Source of the DNA: Stomoxys calcitrans
Lineage: Eukaryota > Arthropoda > Insecta > Diptera > Muscidae
Length of the DNA: 64,000 nt
NCBI RefSeq assembly: GCF_963082655.1
Contig: NC_081555.1
Location: 15,554,817 to 15,618,816 of the forward strand
Reading direction: 5' to 3'
The position numbers and the translations under genes are program-made. This document shows, in pieces, positions 47,888-57,301 of the stretch; positions within the stretch are counted from its first letter, which is position 1, and the number at the start of each line of letters is the position of its first letter. The notes beneath the pieces are model-generated. The model did not search any database. It was not told the origin of the DNA and was given only the letters and a program-made list of their open reading frames with translations.

Positions 47888-48657
47888 TTCTTAATTTTAT
47901 TTCATATTATATTATTTTATTTTATTTTATTTTATTTTATTTTATTTTATTTTATTTTATTTTATTTTATTTTATTTTATTTTATTTTATTTTATTTTAT
48001 TTTATTTTATTTTATTTTATTTTATTTTATTTTATTTTATTTTATTTTATTTTATTTTATTTTATTTTATTTTATTTTATTTTATTTTATTTTATTTTAT
48101 TTTGTTTTATTTTATTTTATTTTATTTTATTTTATTTTATTTTATTTTATTTTATTTTATTTTATTTTATTTTATTTTATTTAATTTTATTTAATTTTAT
48201 TTTATTTTATTTTATTTTATTTTATTTTATTTCATTTTATTTTATTTTATTTTATTTTATTTTATTTTATTTTATTTTATTTTATTTTATTTTATTTTAT
48301 TTTATTTTATTTCATTTTATTTTTTTTTATTTTATTTTATTTTATTTTATTTTATTTCAATTTATTTTATTTTATTTTATTTTATTTTATTTTATTTTAT
48401 TTTATTTTATTTTATTTTATTTTATTTTATTTTATTTTATTTTATTTTATTTTATTTTATTTTATTTTATTTTATTTTATTTTATTTTATTTTATTTTAT
48501 TTTATTTTATTTTATTTTATTTTATTTTATTTTATTTTATTTTATTTTATTTTATTTTATTTTATTTTATTTTATTTTATTTTATTTTATTTTATTTTAT
48601 TTTATTTTATTTCATTTTATTTTATTTTATTTTATTTTATTTTATTTTATTGTATTG
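47888..48657. repeat. (TTTTA)n microsatellite, left block
   Basis: About 750 bp of near-perfect pentanucleotide TTTTA with rare TTTGT, TTAAT and TTCAT variants. The ATTG at 48654-48657 is the left target-site duplicate of the LTR element. The long (ILFYF)n reading frame is a translation of the repeat. Confidence 0.98.
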
Positions 48658-49431
48658 TGTAGCAGTTATATATTAATATTTTTACTTGTTCATTGTGTTT
48701 TTCTTTCATATTATTAAATGTTAACGTCTTTTAATTTACTTTAACACATACTTTTGCATTGCAGTGTGTTAGATTTATTTTGAGTCAAATTTCGCTGATC
48801 AAGAAAGAATGTGCTTGTGTTCTCATGACTGTTCCTGGTTGATCAAGAAGAATGTGATCTAATGCGCATGACTGTTCCCAGTTTTAAAAAGAGAGAGAGA
48901 TAGAGTGAGAAACTCATTGAGTGTTACTTTTGCAATGTAACGCAATGTAATAGAGTCTTTTTGTGCCTGTTGTTATTGTAATTTTTACAGTCATTACATT
49001 CTCGCTTGTGAGACAATAATTTAATAGTAATGTTTCTCAGGAACAGTTTCTTTTACTCTTATTGAAATATGCTTAAGTAATATTGTTTATCTCAAACATG
49101 GTTTCCTATAAAAGGCACTGCAATGCTTAAGTCTGTCTTGATTTTTTTTTGGAAACATTCGTTGAGGTATGAGCTAAGGCTTCATGGAAACGCATTAGCG
49201 TGGCCGGTTGTCTTTAATCGTACTTTGCCGACGGCAAACAGCACTTGGCGAAAGCGAAAGCAGTCACTTGTGTGAATGCCTGAGGCAGTAACGAATTTAA
49301 TTCAACCGTAAAGTATTAATTTTTCATTTACACCAATAAATCTATAACGTTTTGCATAGAAATCTTGTTGCGGGTTTGATTTACTAAGGCTGATATTTTG
49401 GTAAACCTTTCTACGCAATAAAACCTCTATA
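48658..49431 (+). repeat. 5' LTR, 774 bp
   Basis: It runs from TGTAGCAGTTATATATTAAT to AATAAAACCTCTATA. The right edge was set by comparison with the 3' LTR and by the ATTG duplication. The ends are TG...TA instead of the usual TG...CA. The U3 region contains a diverged direct repeat of about 44 bp starting at 48796 and 48840 (TGATCAAGAA...CATGACTGTTCC). Relative to the 3' LTR it has one extra T in the run at 49142-49150 and T instead of G in AAACC(T)TCTAC near 49409. Confidence 0.95.
49107..49114 (+). promoter_or_regulatory. Putative TATA box in 5' LTR
   Basis: TATAAAAG lies in the LTR with a GA-rich tract upstream (GAGAGAGAGATAGAG near 48891-48905). A transcript starting about 30 bases on would begin in R. 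An AATAAA signal at 49335-49340 (54626-54631 in the 3' LTR) fits polyadenylation. The roles are inferred from position. Confidence 0.6.
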
Positions 49432-49435
49432 AATT

Positions 49436-49451
49436 TGGCGCCCAACCCTAG
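49436..49451 (+). other. Primer binding site, tRNA-Lys type
   Basis: TGGCGCCCAAC begins four bases after the 5' LTR. It is complementary to the 3' end of a tRNA-Lys (CUU type) as I recall it. The match to tRNA beyond the first 11 bases is poor (CCTAG). Confidence 0.75.
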
Positions 49452-49474
49452 TGGCCTGTGTTAACCCCATTTGA

Positions 49475-52400
49475 ATGAAAAATTCTAAAACTTTACGTAG
49501 TAGTCAAAGACTAACCATGTCTACAAATCCTTCCTTAACTACTGAGCAGTTTGAAAGGCTTATGCAAGCGGTAGCAAAAGCCAATGTAAAGTCTGGAACC
49601 TATAGTCACTGTACGGCTCGCTACAACGGCGAAAGAGATCCTGTCAAGCTTGAAGAATTCATAGCAGCTATAACCACTTTTAAAACGGTAGAGAAGATAG
49701 AAGATGATGATGCTATCAATAGCATGCCGATGTTGTTGCTGGGGGACGCTTCTGAGTGGTGGAGTGGTGTGAAGAACAAGGCGAGAAAGTTTGAAGATGT
49801 TGTGAGAATGCTCCGTGAATCGTTTTGCCCACCAAAACCTGCATGGCGTATATATGCAGAGATCTTTGAAGCAAAGCAGCAGAAAAACGAAGCAACGGAC
49901 ACATTTATACGGAAGAAAAGGGCTTTGTTTGCGAAACTTCCCAAAATTCCTCTAGAAAGCGATCAAATTGATATTTTGTTCGGTATGCTTCATGTCCAGA
50001 TTCGAGACAGAGTTTTTCGTCACAAAGTGGCCAACTTCGACGAGTTGCTAAAGGATGCACGAGAAGCCGAAGATGCTATTAATGAGCGTGGTAAACCTGT
50101 GAATACCGAAAATCCGTCCGTCGGTGGTCCAGTCCGATGCACATACTGTCGAAAGAAAGGACATACAAGAGACAATTGCTTCAAAAAAGAAAAATTTGAT
50201 GCCGAGGCCAGGCAAGAAGCTAATGTTATAGCCCAAACGACCACGGCCAAACCAAAATTGGCATGCTATGGATGTAATATGCCAGGATATGTTCGTGCTA
50301 ATTGCCCAAATTGCAGTGGTGCTAAAAAGCAGCAGAATCCTGAAGGACATGTCCATTTTAATAATATGTCAATGCGCCTAGTCGGAAGAGAGATTCCAGT
50401 TGCCAACATTCAGATGTTCGGTGTCCCTGGGCAAGCTTATCTCGATACTGGAGCTCGAACCAGTATAGCCAGTGCGAACCTAAAGAAAATTATGGATTTT
50501 CATGATTGCATTTACAATAAAGTTCGAATGGAGATTTCTTTGGCCGACGGAAGTAGATCCGTCCAAGAATGTTTGTCCACGGTGTGTAAAATTGCAATAG
50601 GAGGAAAATCATTTAACATACAGTTTGTTATACTGCCCAATGCTCCGGACAATAGAACATTATTAGGGGCAGATTTCCTAGAACAGGCAGCAATTATTCT
50701 AAATATGGGCCAAGGATATTGGTGTTTTGAAGACGATCCTGGCGTACATTTTGAGTTTCCGGATTTGTTACCGTTAAATTTAAACTTGCTGGAGACCATA
50801 AAAACGGCGAATACAAATAAGGTCGTCAAAAATTCTTCTGAGGCCGGTAAAAGGAAGTCGCAAGAATGCGAACCAACAACACCAAAGCGTTATAACCGCC
50901 AAGTCCACTTGTTCGAATTTGAAAACTTTGGCCCTGACATAACCGGAAATGATTATTCGCCTCACTCAATTCAGGCAATTTTCAAAGATTGTTTACCTGA
51001 AAATGAAAAGGACACACCGGTTCGAAACGCCAGTTCTGAGCTGGTTGCCAGCTTTGAGTACGATGACGATTATATCGACTCGATATTCACACCAATTTTG
51101 ATGGTGGATTTCAAGTTTTTAAAACCATCAGATGGTGAGTGCCTTGCTCAGCATGAAAGACATGAATTGGAGCGTATTTTGCAAAAACATGCCACTATTT
51201 TTGGCGGAATTGGCGAACCAACTCCGTACATGGAACATTTCATAAATACGGACAATCATCAGCCCATAGCTTCAGCTGCATACAGACTGTCCTTTGCTAA
51301 AACAAGAGAACTTAAAACAGAAGTAGACCAAATGCTGGAATTGGGTATAGTCGAAGAATGTGAATCTGCATGGGCCTCGCCTGTCGTAATGGTGCCAAAA
51401 AGAGATGGTGGTATACGAGTTTGTGTTGACTACAGAAAATTAAATAATATAACCACACCAGATAGGTATCCACTGCCACGTATTGATGACCTTCTTCATG
51501 CTGCAAAGAGCACCAAGTTTATGACCACGTTGGATCTGCAGAGCGGCTATTACCAAATCGCTGTGAATGAAAAAGATCGAGACAAGACCTGTTTCATTAC
51601 ACCTTTTGGACTATTTCGATTCACAAGGCTGCCTTTTGGTTTGAGAAATGCCCCAGCTACATTTCAACGATTGATTGATCGGTTCAAAATCGGATTAAAG
51701 GATATGCTTATATTAGCCTACTTGGATGATCTTATTATCTGTTCCCCAACTTTTAATGATCATTTACGCGACTTGAATCTGGTGTTTTTTCGTTTAGAGC
51801 AATTTAAACTTCGAATAAACAGGTCGAAATGCAAATTCTGTTGCCGCGAAGTTAAATACCTAGGTCATATTCTAACACTGGATGGCATTGCGATTGATTC
51901 AGCAAAGACTTTAGCAATATCCGAGAAAAGGGAGCCGAAAAATGTGAAGGAACTAATATCTTTCATTCAAACTTGTTCTTGGTACAGAAAGTTTATTGAT
52001 AACTACGCCCAGATAGCCAAGCCCCTTACAGATCTAACCAAAAAAGGTTCATCCTGGTTATGGGGAGATATTCAAAGAAAATCTTTTCAAGAATTAAAGA
52101 GAAAGCTTATAACCCCTCCTGTTCTACGACAAGCTCGAGATGGAATTCCTTTTATTATAAAGACGGATGCAAGTTCTTTTGCACTCGGTGCGGTGCTAAT
52201 CCAGGGGGAGGGGCCCGATGAACACCCTATTGAATACATAAGCAGATTGCTTTCAAATGCGGAAAGAAATTATTCAACGACGGAAAGAGAAGCACTCGCA
52301 ATTGTATGGGCATGCGCAAAGTTTCGGGGATACATTGAAGGCGCTGAAATAATACTGATGACCGACCATCAGCCCCTAAAGTGGCTGCTCACTATGAAGT

Positions 52401-53902
52401 GTCCAGTTGGTCGTTTAGCCAGATGGGCCCTACAAATTCAGCAATACAACTTTCGCGTTGAATATACCCCTGGGAAAAGTAATTCTGTAGCAGATATGCT
52501 ATCTAGACCCAATGGAAATGTTGAAGAACCTGATGCCGTTAATCTATTTAGCTTTCAGATCGATTTTCCCCACAAAAATCCTGAAAACGTACGTGAAGAA
52601 CAGATGAAGGACGACCTTTTAAAACAAATCATAACATGCATAGAAAGCGAGGATGAAAACCTCAGCCACTGGCTCAATCGTGGCTATGTTATGAACGATG
52701 GAGTATTGTATCGATATAATAATGATGAATCAGATGAAGCGCAATTAGTAGTTCCAGAACATGAACGATCTGATATATTAAAGATATATCATGATGAAAG
52801 TACGGCAGGACACTATGGTGCAGAACGAACTATACAAAGAATTGCTAGTAGATATTTTTGGCCAGGCATGAGAGCCGAAATAACAAAATATACTAAATCT
52901 TGTATTGAATGCCAGCGGTTTAAGGCATCTAATGTCAAACCAGCAGGTCTTATGAAAACCACGAGTTGCAAACAACGATTTGAAGTGCTAGCTGTTGACC
53001 TCTTTGGCCCGTTGCCCACAACAGATGAAGGATATCAGTGGATCCTAATAGCTGAAGATGTTGCATCCCGATGGATTGAGCTATTTCCACTTAAAGAAGC
53101 TACCGCCGAAATGTGTGCTAAGTTACTTATCGAGGAGGTCTTTCTACGCTATGGAGTACCAAGGCGACTTAAAACTGATAATGGTGTCCAATTTATTTCT
53201 GCCATAATGCAACAAGTAACATTTTGCTTCAAAATACAACAACAATTCACACCGGTCTACCACCCACAAGCCAACCCAGTTGAACGCAAAAATCGTGATA
53301 TGAAGGCACAGTTGGCAATCTTAGTGCAGTGTCACCACAATGCATGGGCCAATCACCTCAGTGCTATTCGATTCGCCATGAATACCGCCAAATGCCAGAC
53401 AACAGGGTTTACTGCCGCATTCCTAACATTTGGACGTGAACTAAGAACCATTGATGACGTTAATAAAGATCTACGGTCCATTGTAGAAGGCGAAAACTTT
53501 TTACCCCAAATTTCTACGTATCTTCAGAATTTGTCTACAATTTATAAAGATGCTCAAGAATCTGAACAGCATCGCCAAGATGACAACAAGAACGCTTACG
53601 ATTCTCACCGAAGACCTCAACCGAGTTTTGATGTTGGGACTACTGTTATGGTCAACACGCATGTCCTAAGTCAATCATCGAAAGGCCTAACTGCCAAGTT
53701 TATACCCAAAAGAGATGGCCCCTATGTTATAACCAAGAAAATTGGCTCTACATCCTACGAGATTGCTGCTCCAAACAACATAAATATGCCTTTGGGTACC
53801 TACCATGCATCAGCTTTAACTTTATTCAGAGATGACAACTGTAATGTGATGCCAAATCCTGTTCATCCAATACGCAAACGGGGAAGACCAAGAAAGTCCT
53901 AG
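49475..53902 (+). CDS. Gag-Pol polyprotein of Ty3/gypsy element
   Basis: This 1475-residue single frame makes the capsid and the enzymes that copy element RNA and insert the DNA. Gag lies at about 15-300. The first zinc knuckle is C222-C225-H230-C235. A second, at C264-C267-Y272-C277, has Tyr instead of His. The protease has LDTGA (D324) and an LLGADFL motif near 396. RT has D687 in TTLDLQSGY and YLDD at 749-752. RNase H has D898, E939 and D964. Integrase has an HHCC finger (H1106, H1113, C1143, C1146) and catalytic D1175, D1235 and E1270. Gag and Pol share one frame with no stop or frameshift, so no recoding is needed. The ATG lies 23 bases after the PBS; M15 is an alternative start. No stops or frameshifts occur. 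An activity test would be needed to show it still moves. Confidence 0.97.
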   Translation: MKNSKTLRSSQRLTMSTNPSLTTEQFERLMQAVAKANVKSGTYSHCTARYNGERDPVKLEEFIAAITTFKTVEKIEDDDAINSMPMLLLGDASEWWSGVKNKARKFEDVVRMLRESFCPPKPAWRIYAEIFEAKQQKNEATDTFIRKKRALFAKLPKIPLESDQIDILFGMLHVQIRDRVFRHKVANFDELLKDAREAEDAINERGKPVNTENPSVGGPVRCTYCRKKGHTRDNCFKKEKFDAEARQEANVIAQTTTAKPKLACYGCNMPGYVRANCPNCSGAKKQQNPEGHVHFNNMSMRLVGREIPVANIQMFGVPGQAYLDTGARTSIASANLKKIMDFHDCIYNKVRMEISLADGSRSVQECLSTVCKIAIGGKSFNIQFVILPNAPDNRTLLGADFLEQAAIILNMGQGYWCFEDDPGVHFEFPDLLPLNLNLLETIKTANTNKVVKNSSEAGKRKSQECEPTTPKRYNRQVHLFEFENFGPDITGNDYSPHSIQAIFKDCLPENEKDTPVRNASSELVASFEYDDDYIDSIFTPILMVDFKFLKPSDGECLAQHERHELERILQKHATIFGGIGEPTPYMEHFINTDNHQPIASAAYRLSFAKTRELKTEVDQMLELGIVEECESAWASPVVMVPKRDGGIRVCVDYRKLNNITTPDRYPLPRIDDLLHAAKSTKFMTTLDLQSGYYQIAVNEKDRDKTCFITPFGLFRFTRLPFGLRNAPATFQRLIDRFKIGLKDMLILAYLDDLIICSPTFNDHLRDLNLVFFRLEQFKLRINRSKCKFCCREVKYLGHILTLDGIAIDSAKTLAISEKREPKNVKELISFIQTCSWYRKFIDNYAQIAKPLTDLTKKGSSWLWGDIQRKSFQELKRKLITPPVLRQARDGIPFIIKTDASSFALGAVLIQGEGPDEHPIEYISRLLSNAERNYSTTEREALAIVWACAKFRGYIEGAEIILMTDHQPLKWLLTMKCPVGRLARWALQIQQYNFRVEYTPGKSNSVADMLSRPNGNVEEPDAVNLFSFQIDFPHKNPENVREEQMKDDLLKQIITCIESEDENLSHWLNRGYVMNDGVLYRYNNDESDEAQLVVPEHERSDILKIYHDESTAGHYGAERTIQRIASRYFWPGMRAEITKYTKSCIECQRFKASNVKPAGLMKTTSCKQRFEVLAVDLFGPLPTTDEGYQWILIAEDVASRWIELFPLKEATAEMCAKLLIEEVFLRYGVPRRLKTDNGVQFISAIMQQVTFCFKIQQQFTPVYHPQANPVERKNRDMKAQLAILVQCHHNAWANHLSAIRFAMNTAKCQTTGFTAAFLTFGRELRTIDDVNKDLRSIVEGENFLPQISTYLQNLSTIYKDAQESEQHRQDDNKNAYDSHRRPQPSFDVGTTVMVNTHVLSQSSKGLTAKFIPKRDGPYVITKKIGSTSYEIAAPNNINMPLGTYHASALTLFRDDNCNVMPNPVHPIRKRGRPRKS

Positions 53903-53937
53903 GTGGTTGTCGTGCTCCCGAGCCGTCTTCGCACTCC

Positions 53938-53949
53938 AAAGGGGGAGAA
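53938..53949 (+). other. Polypurine tract
   Basis: AAAGGGGGAGAA lies immediately before the 3' LTR and 35 bases after the gag-pol stop. It is the expected primer for plus-strand DNA synthesis. Confidence 0.92.
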
Positions 53950-54722
53950 TGTAGCAGTTATATATTAATATTTTTACTTGTTCATTGTGTTTTTCTTTCA
54001 TATTATTAAATGTTAACGTCTTTTAATTTACTTTAACACATACTTTTGCATTGCAGTGTGTTAGATTTATTTTGAGTCAAATTTCGCTGATCAAGAAAGA
54101 ATGTGCTTGTGTTCTCATGACTGTTCCTGGTTGATCAAGAAGAATGTGATCTAATGCGCATGACTGTTCCCAGTTTTAAAAAGAGAGAGAGATAGAGTGA
54201 GAAACTCATTGAGTGTTACTTTTGCAATGTAACGCAATGTAATAGAGTCTTTTTGTGCCTGTTGTTATTGTAATTTTTACAGTCATTACATTCTCGCTTG
54301 TGAGACAATAATTTAATAGTAATGTTTCTCAGGAACAGTTTCTTTTACTCTTATTGAAATATGCTTAAGTAATATTGTTTATCTCAAACATGGTTTCCTA
54401 TAAAAGGCACTGCAATGCTTAAGTCTGTCTTGATTTTTTTTGGAAACATTCGTTGAGGTATGAGCTAAGGCTTCATGGAAACGCATTAGCGTGGCCGGTT
54501 GTCTTTAATCGTACTTTGCCGACGGCAAACAGCACTTGGCGAAAGCGAAAGCAGTCACTTGTGTGAATGCCTGAGGCAGTAACGAATTTAATTCAACCGT
54601 AAAGTATTAATTTTTCATTTACACCAATAAATCTATAACGTTTTGCATAGAAATCTTGTTGCGGGTTTGATTTACTAAGGCTGATATTTTGGTAAACCTG
54701 TCTACGCAATAAAACCTCTATA
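53950..54722 (+). repeat. 3' LTR, 773 bp
   Basis: Identical to the 5' LTR by eye except one fewer T in the run near 54433-54440 and G instead of T in AAACCTGTCTAC near 54700. It contains TATAAAAG at 54399-54406 and AATAAA at 54626-54631. It is followed by the right target duplicate ATTG (54723-54726). Confidence 0.95.
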
Positions 54723-54726
54723 ATTG

Positions 54727-55300
54727 TATTTTATTTTATTTTATTTTATTTTATTGTACTTTATTCTATTTTATTTTATTTCATTTTATTTTTTTTTATT
54801 TTATTTTATTTTTTTTATTTTATTTTTATTGTATTTTATTTTATTTTATTTTATTTTATTTTATTTTATTTTATTTTATTTTATTTTATTTTATTTTATT
54901 TTATTTTATTTTATTTTATTTTATTTTATTTTATTTTATTTTATTTTATTTTATTTTGTTTTATTTTGTTTTATTTTGTTTTATTTTATTTTATTTTATT
55001 TTATTTTATTTTATTTTATTTTATTTTATTTTATTTTATTTTATTTTATTTTATTTTATTTTATTTTATTTTATTTTATTTTATTTTATTTTATTTTATT
55101 TTATTTTATTTTATTTTATTTTATTTTATTTTATTTTATTTTATTTTGTTTTATTTTATTTTATTTTATTTTATTTTATTTTATTTTATTTTATTTTGTT
55201 TTATTTTATTTTATTTTATTTTATTTTATTTTATTTTATTTTACTTTACTTTACTTTATTTTATTTTGCTTCATTTTATTTTATTTCATTTTATTTAATT
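54727..55300. repeat. (TTTTA)n microsatellite, right block
   Basis: Continuation of the array split by the retrotransposon. It holds more variants near its edges (TTTGT at 54956-54975, TTTAC near 55243-55255). It runs to within about 35 bases of the host exon acceptor. Confidence 0.97.
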
Positions 55301-55335
55301 TTTTCACCTTTTATTTTTTTTTTGTTTATTTATAG

Positions 55336-56689
55336 AAACCCTCGTTTAAAAAAATCCAACATTCAATGCTAAAGTGGACCCGCCAACAACAGCGTAAATC
55401 TCTTCAACTTCTACATTCATCTGTTGCTAATCCTTCTCTGGAAAGTCCTTCAAATCTTCAAATTAAAAAAATCTCTTACTCTAACAACTTTTTTGCTTCG
55501 CCTGAATATTCTTCAAGAAATTTAACTTCAAAAATGCCTACCATGACTCATACTTTGGAAAGACGTTTACATCGTCGCTCTTTGGATAATCAGCTAGACA
55601 GTGCCTTGGGAGAGGAGAGACGCAGATCTCGCAATTCCCTAACTGGAAATCATAACAAAGAAAATTTTGGGGTACACTTCATGCGTCAATCCTTTGGCAA
55701 CACCAGTTTGAGTGCTTTGCAGGACTTGAGTAATGGCAAAAGTCCTAGACGTTCCACAGATGATACTCCAACACCACCACCTCCAGCACCATCCATTAAC
55801 ATAAAACGAAGAAATTTAAGAAGAGCCTCTCTACAACTGGAAAGATCTCCCAACTTAAATGATCATCTGGGCTCCCGTTTTTCCGATGATTTTGCCTTGG
55901 AGGATGATATAACACCCTTGTCACGCTTGCGTTTTCGCAATAAAATCAAGGAAGAATCTTTGTCTTCCTCGCGTATGGGTGATGTTACCTTGGATCGCAT
56001 GCTGGATGCCATTATTGAAAGTGCTCGCAAGGATGTCAAAGAGATATGCAAACAAAAGACTCCCGAAAAGCCCAAAAAGGAAGTGGAAAAAGAGCAGGAT
56101 AAAGATGAGAGCATACACGAAATGGAGGTGAGAACACCACAGCATTTGAAGCGTCAACGGGTGGTAAGAAGAAAAAATCCCAAACATACCGATAAGAAAC
56201 AAGGCAAAGAAAATCGCCAAAGAAGAATAGAAGAAACTGAAGCAAATCAAAAGGGGCTGAAGAATGAGGGAAATACTTTTCTGGTCAGTCCTCCTCAAAG
56301 AGAAATGATAGGCCTAACCTTGCCCAATGGCATACCCAGTCCGGAGACTCCCACATTTCAGCAGCATGCAAATCATTTGTCCTTATTGAATATGGATACT
56401 CCTCCCCAACAACTGACCTTTGAGGTGGGCCATAGTGTACAGCGCTGCAGTACTCCTGAGTTGGGCGAATCACAAGCCATTAAGCGTTGCCTTAGCTTTT
56501 CATGTGCCAGTGAGGAGGATGCTGATGGTAGCTATAGTCAGAGCAAAAGGGGCTCGGTGGCCTCTTCCATAGCCAGCTCTAGCAATGAGCACTACAGTGG
56601 TAGCTGTTCTTTGAACTCTTTGGATATGGGCGGACGAGGATCTTTGGATGTGGCCATCTATTTGGACAATGAGACTTTAAATGTACATG
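55336..56689 (+). CDS. C2-domain protein, large exon with basic disordered region
   Basis: The exon is bounded by an acceptor, a T-rich tract ending TTTATAG at 55329-55335, and a donor GTGAGT at 56690. It ends in phase 1 and joins in frame to 59426. The frame is open right from the acceptor, so it may be internal. If coding starts here, ATG at 55366 is one option; ATG at 55534 has a better context (CAAAAATGCC, insect-like). Counting from 55366, residues 1-420 are Ser/Arg/Lys-rich and probably disordered. They include a Pro stretch at 134-142 (TPTPPPPAP), a Lys/Glu-rich segment at 222-290 and two KEN triplets (98-100, 281-283). Residues 425-441 (GSLDVAIYLDNETLNVH) start the C2 domain. I do not recognise the orthologue. 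The C2 sequence looks closest to the RGS3-type C2 in memory, which is weak evidence. C2 domains usually bind membranes or proteins. Confidence 0.85.
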
Positions 56690-56799
56690 GTGAGTTCCAA
56701 GTTTAGAAAAAGTGAAAAAAAAAAATTAAATAAAAACTTTAAAGGAGTAAGGGAATGAAAAATTAATTTCTTCAAAATTTGGAAAAAATTAAAAAAATC

Positions 56800-56990
56800 A
56801 TTTAAACCCCAAATTGCCATTGGTTTAAGGGGAGTTTATGGGATGTCTCATTCCCCAAACTTGGCCTTAAAATTGGATATCAAATTGGTTTTCTAATCTC
56901 AAATACCTTTCATCTGAGCCCCATATTGCCTTGAGCGGTAAAGTTGTCCTCTTTGGGGGGTGTTTTGGGGGAGAAGCGGTTCCTAACTTG
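56800..56990 (-). mobile_element. Family B fragment in intron
   Basis: CCTTTCATCTGAGCCCCATA and TCTTTGGGGGGTGTTTTGGG, with the AAACCCCAAATTGCCATTGG junction, read on the minus strand. Confidence 0.65.
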
Positions 56991-57301
56991 GAGGCCACCG
57001 TAGCGCAGAGGTTAGCATGTCCGCCTATGACGCTGAACGCCTGGGTTCGAATCCCGGCGAGACCATCAGAAAAAAATTTTCAGCGGAGGTTTTCCCCTCC
57101 TAATGCTGGCAACATTTGCGAGGTACTATGCCATGTAAAAACTTCTCTCCAAAGAGGTGTCGCACTGCGGCACGCCGTTCGGACTGGGCTATAAAAAGGA
57201 GGCTCTTGTCATAAAGCTTTAAACTTTAATCGGACTGCACTCATTGATATGTGAGAAGTTTGCCCCAGTTCCTTAGTGTTCAAAATTTCAATTTGCGTTT
57301 T
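56991..57301 (+). mobile_element. tRNA-derived SINE, best-preserved copy
   Basis: The head GAGGCCACCGTAGCGCAGAG includes a good A box (GTAGCGCAGAGGTTAGC). GGGTTCGAATCCCGG (57042-57056) contains an exact B box. The body has CAGCGGAGGTTTTCCCCTCC, TGCCATGTAAAAACTTCTCT, GTCGCACTGCGGCACGCCGT and CTGCACTCATTGATATGTGA. It is transcribed by pol III if active. It sits in sense orientation in the host intron. Confidence 0.92.

Larger units (their letters stand above)
48658..54722 (+). mobile_element. Ty3/gypsy LTR retrotransposon, intact
   Basis: A full 6.07-kb element: 5' LTR, primer binding site, single gag-pol frame, polypurine tract, 3' LTR. It is flanked by ATTG at 48654-48657 and 54723-54726, a 4-bp target-site duplication as expected for Ty3/gypsy. 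Domain order PR-RT-RNase H-IN excludes Ty1/copia. The LTRs differ by one substitution and one T-run indel, so the insertion is recent. No envelope frame is present. It resembles the mdg3/micropia type by gag-pol fusion and TGTAG LTR start, but the clade is not proven. Confidence 0.96.

Noticed and set aside
47875..48717. 280-residue frame and similar frames at 54724-55372 made of FILFY repeats
   Set aside because: They are direct translations of (TTTTA)n, which has no stops in several frames. No domain or real start is present.
49621..53019. Antisense frames inside the gag-pol gene
   Set aside because: They are shadows of the coding strand, with no domains of their own.
55863..56473. Minus-strand frames opposite the C2-protein exon
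   Set aside because: They are shadows of the coding strand; the + frame has splice sites and joins in phase to a C2 domain.
57001..57073. True tRNA gene at the SINE head
   Set aside because: The tRNA-like head is followed by the conserved SINE body shared with many dispersed copies, and no clean acceptor stem closes it.
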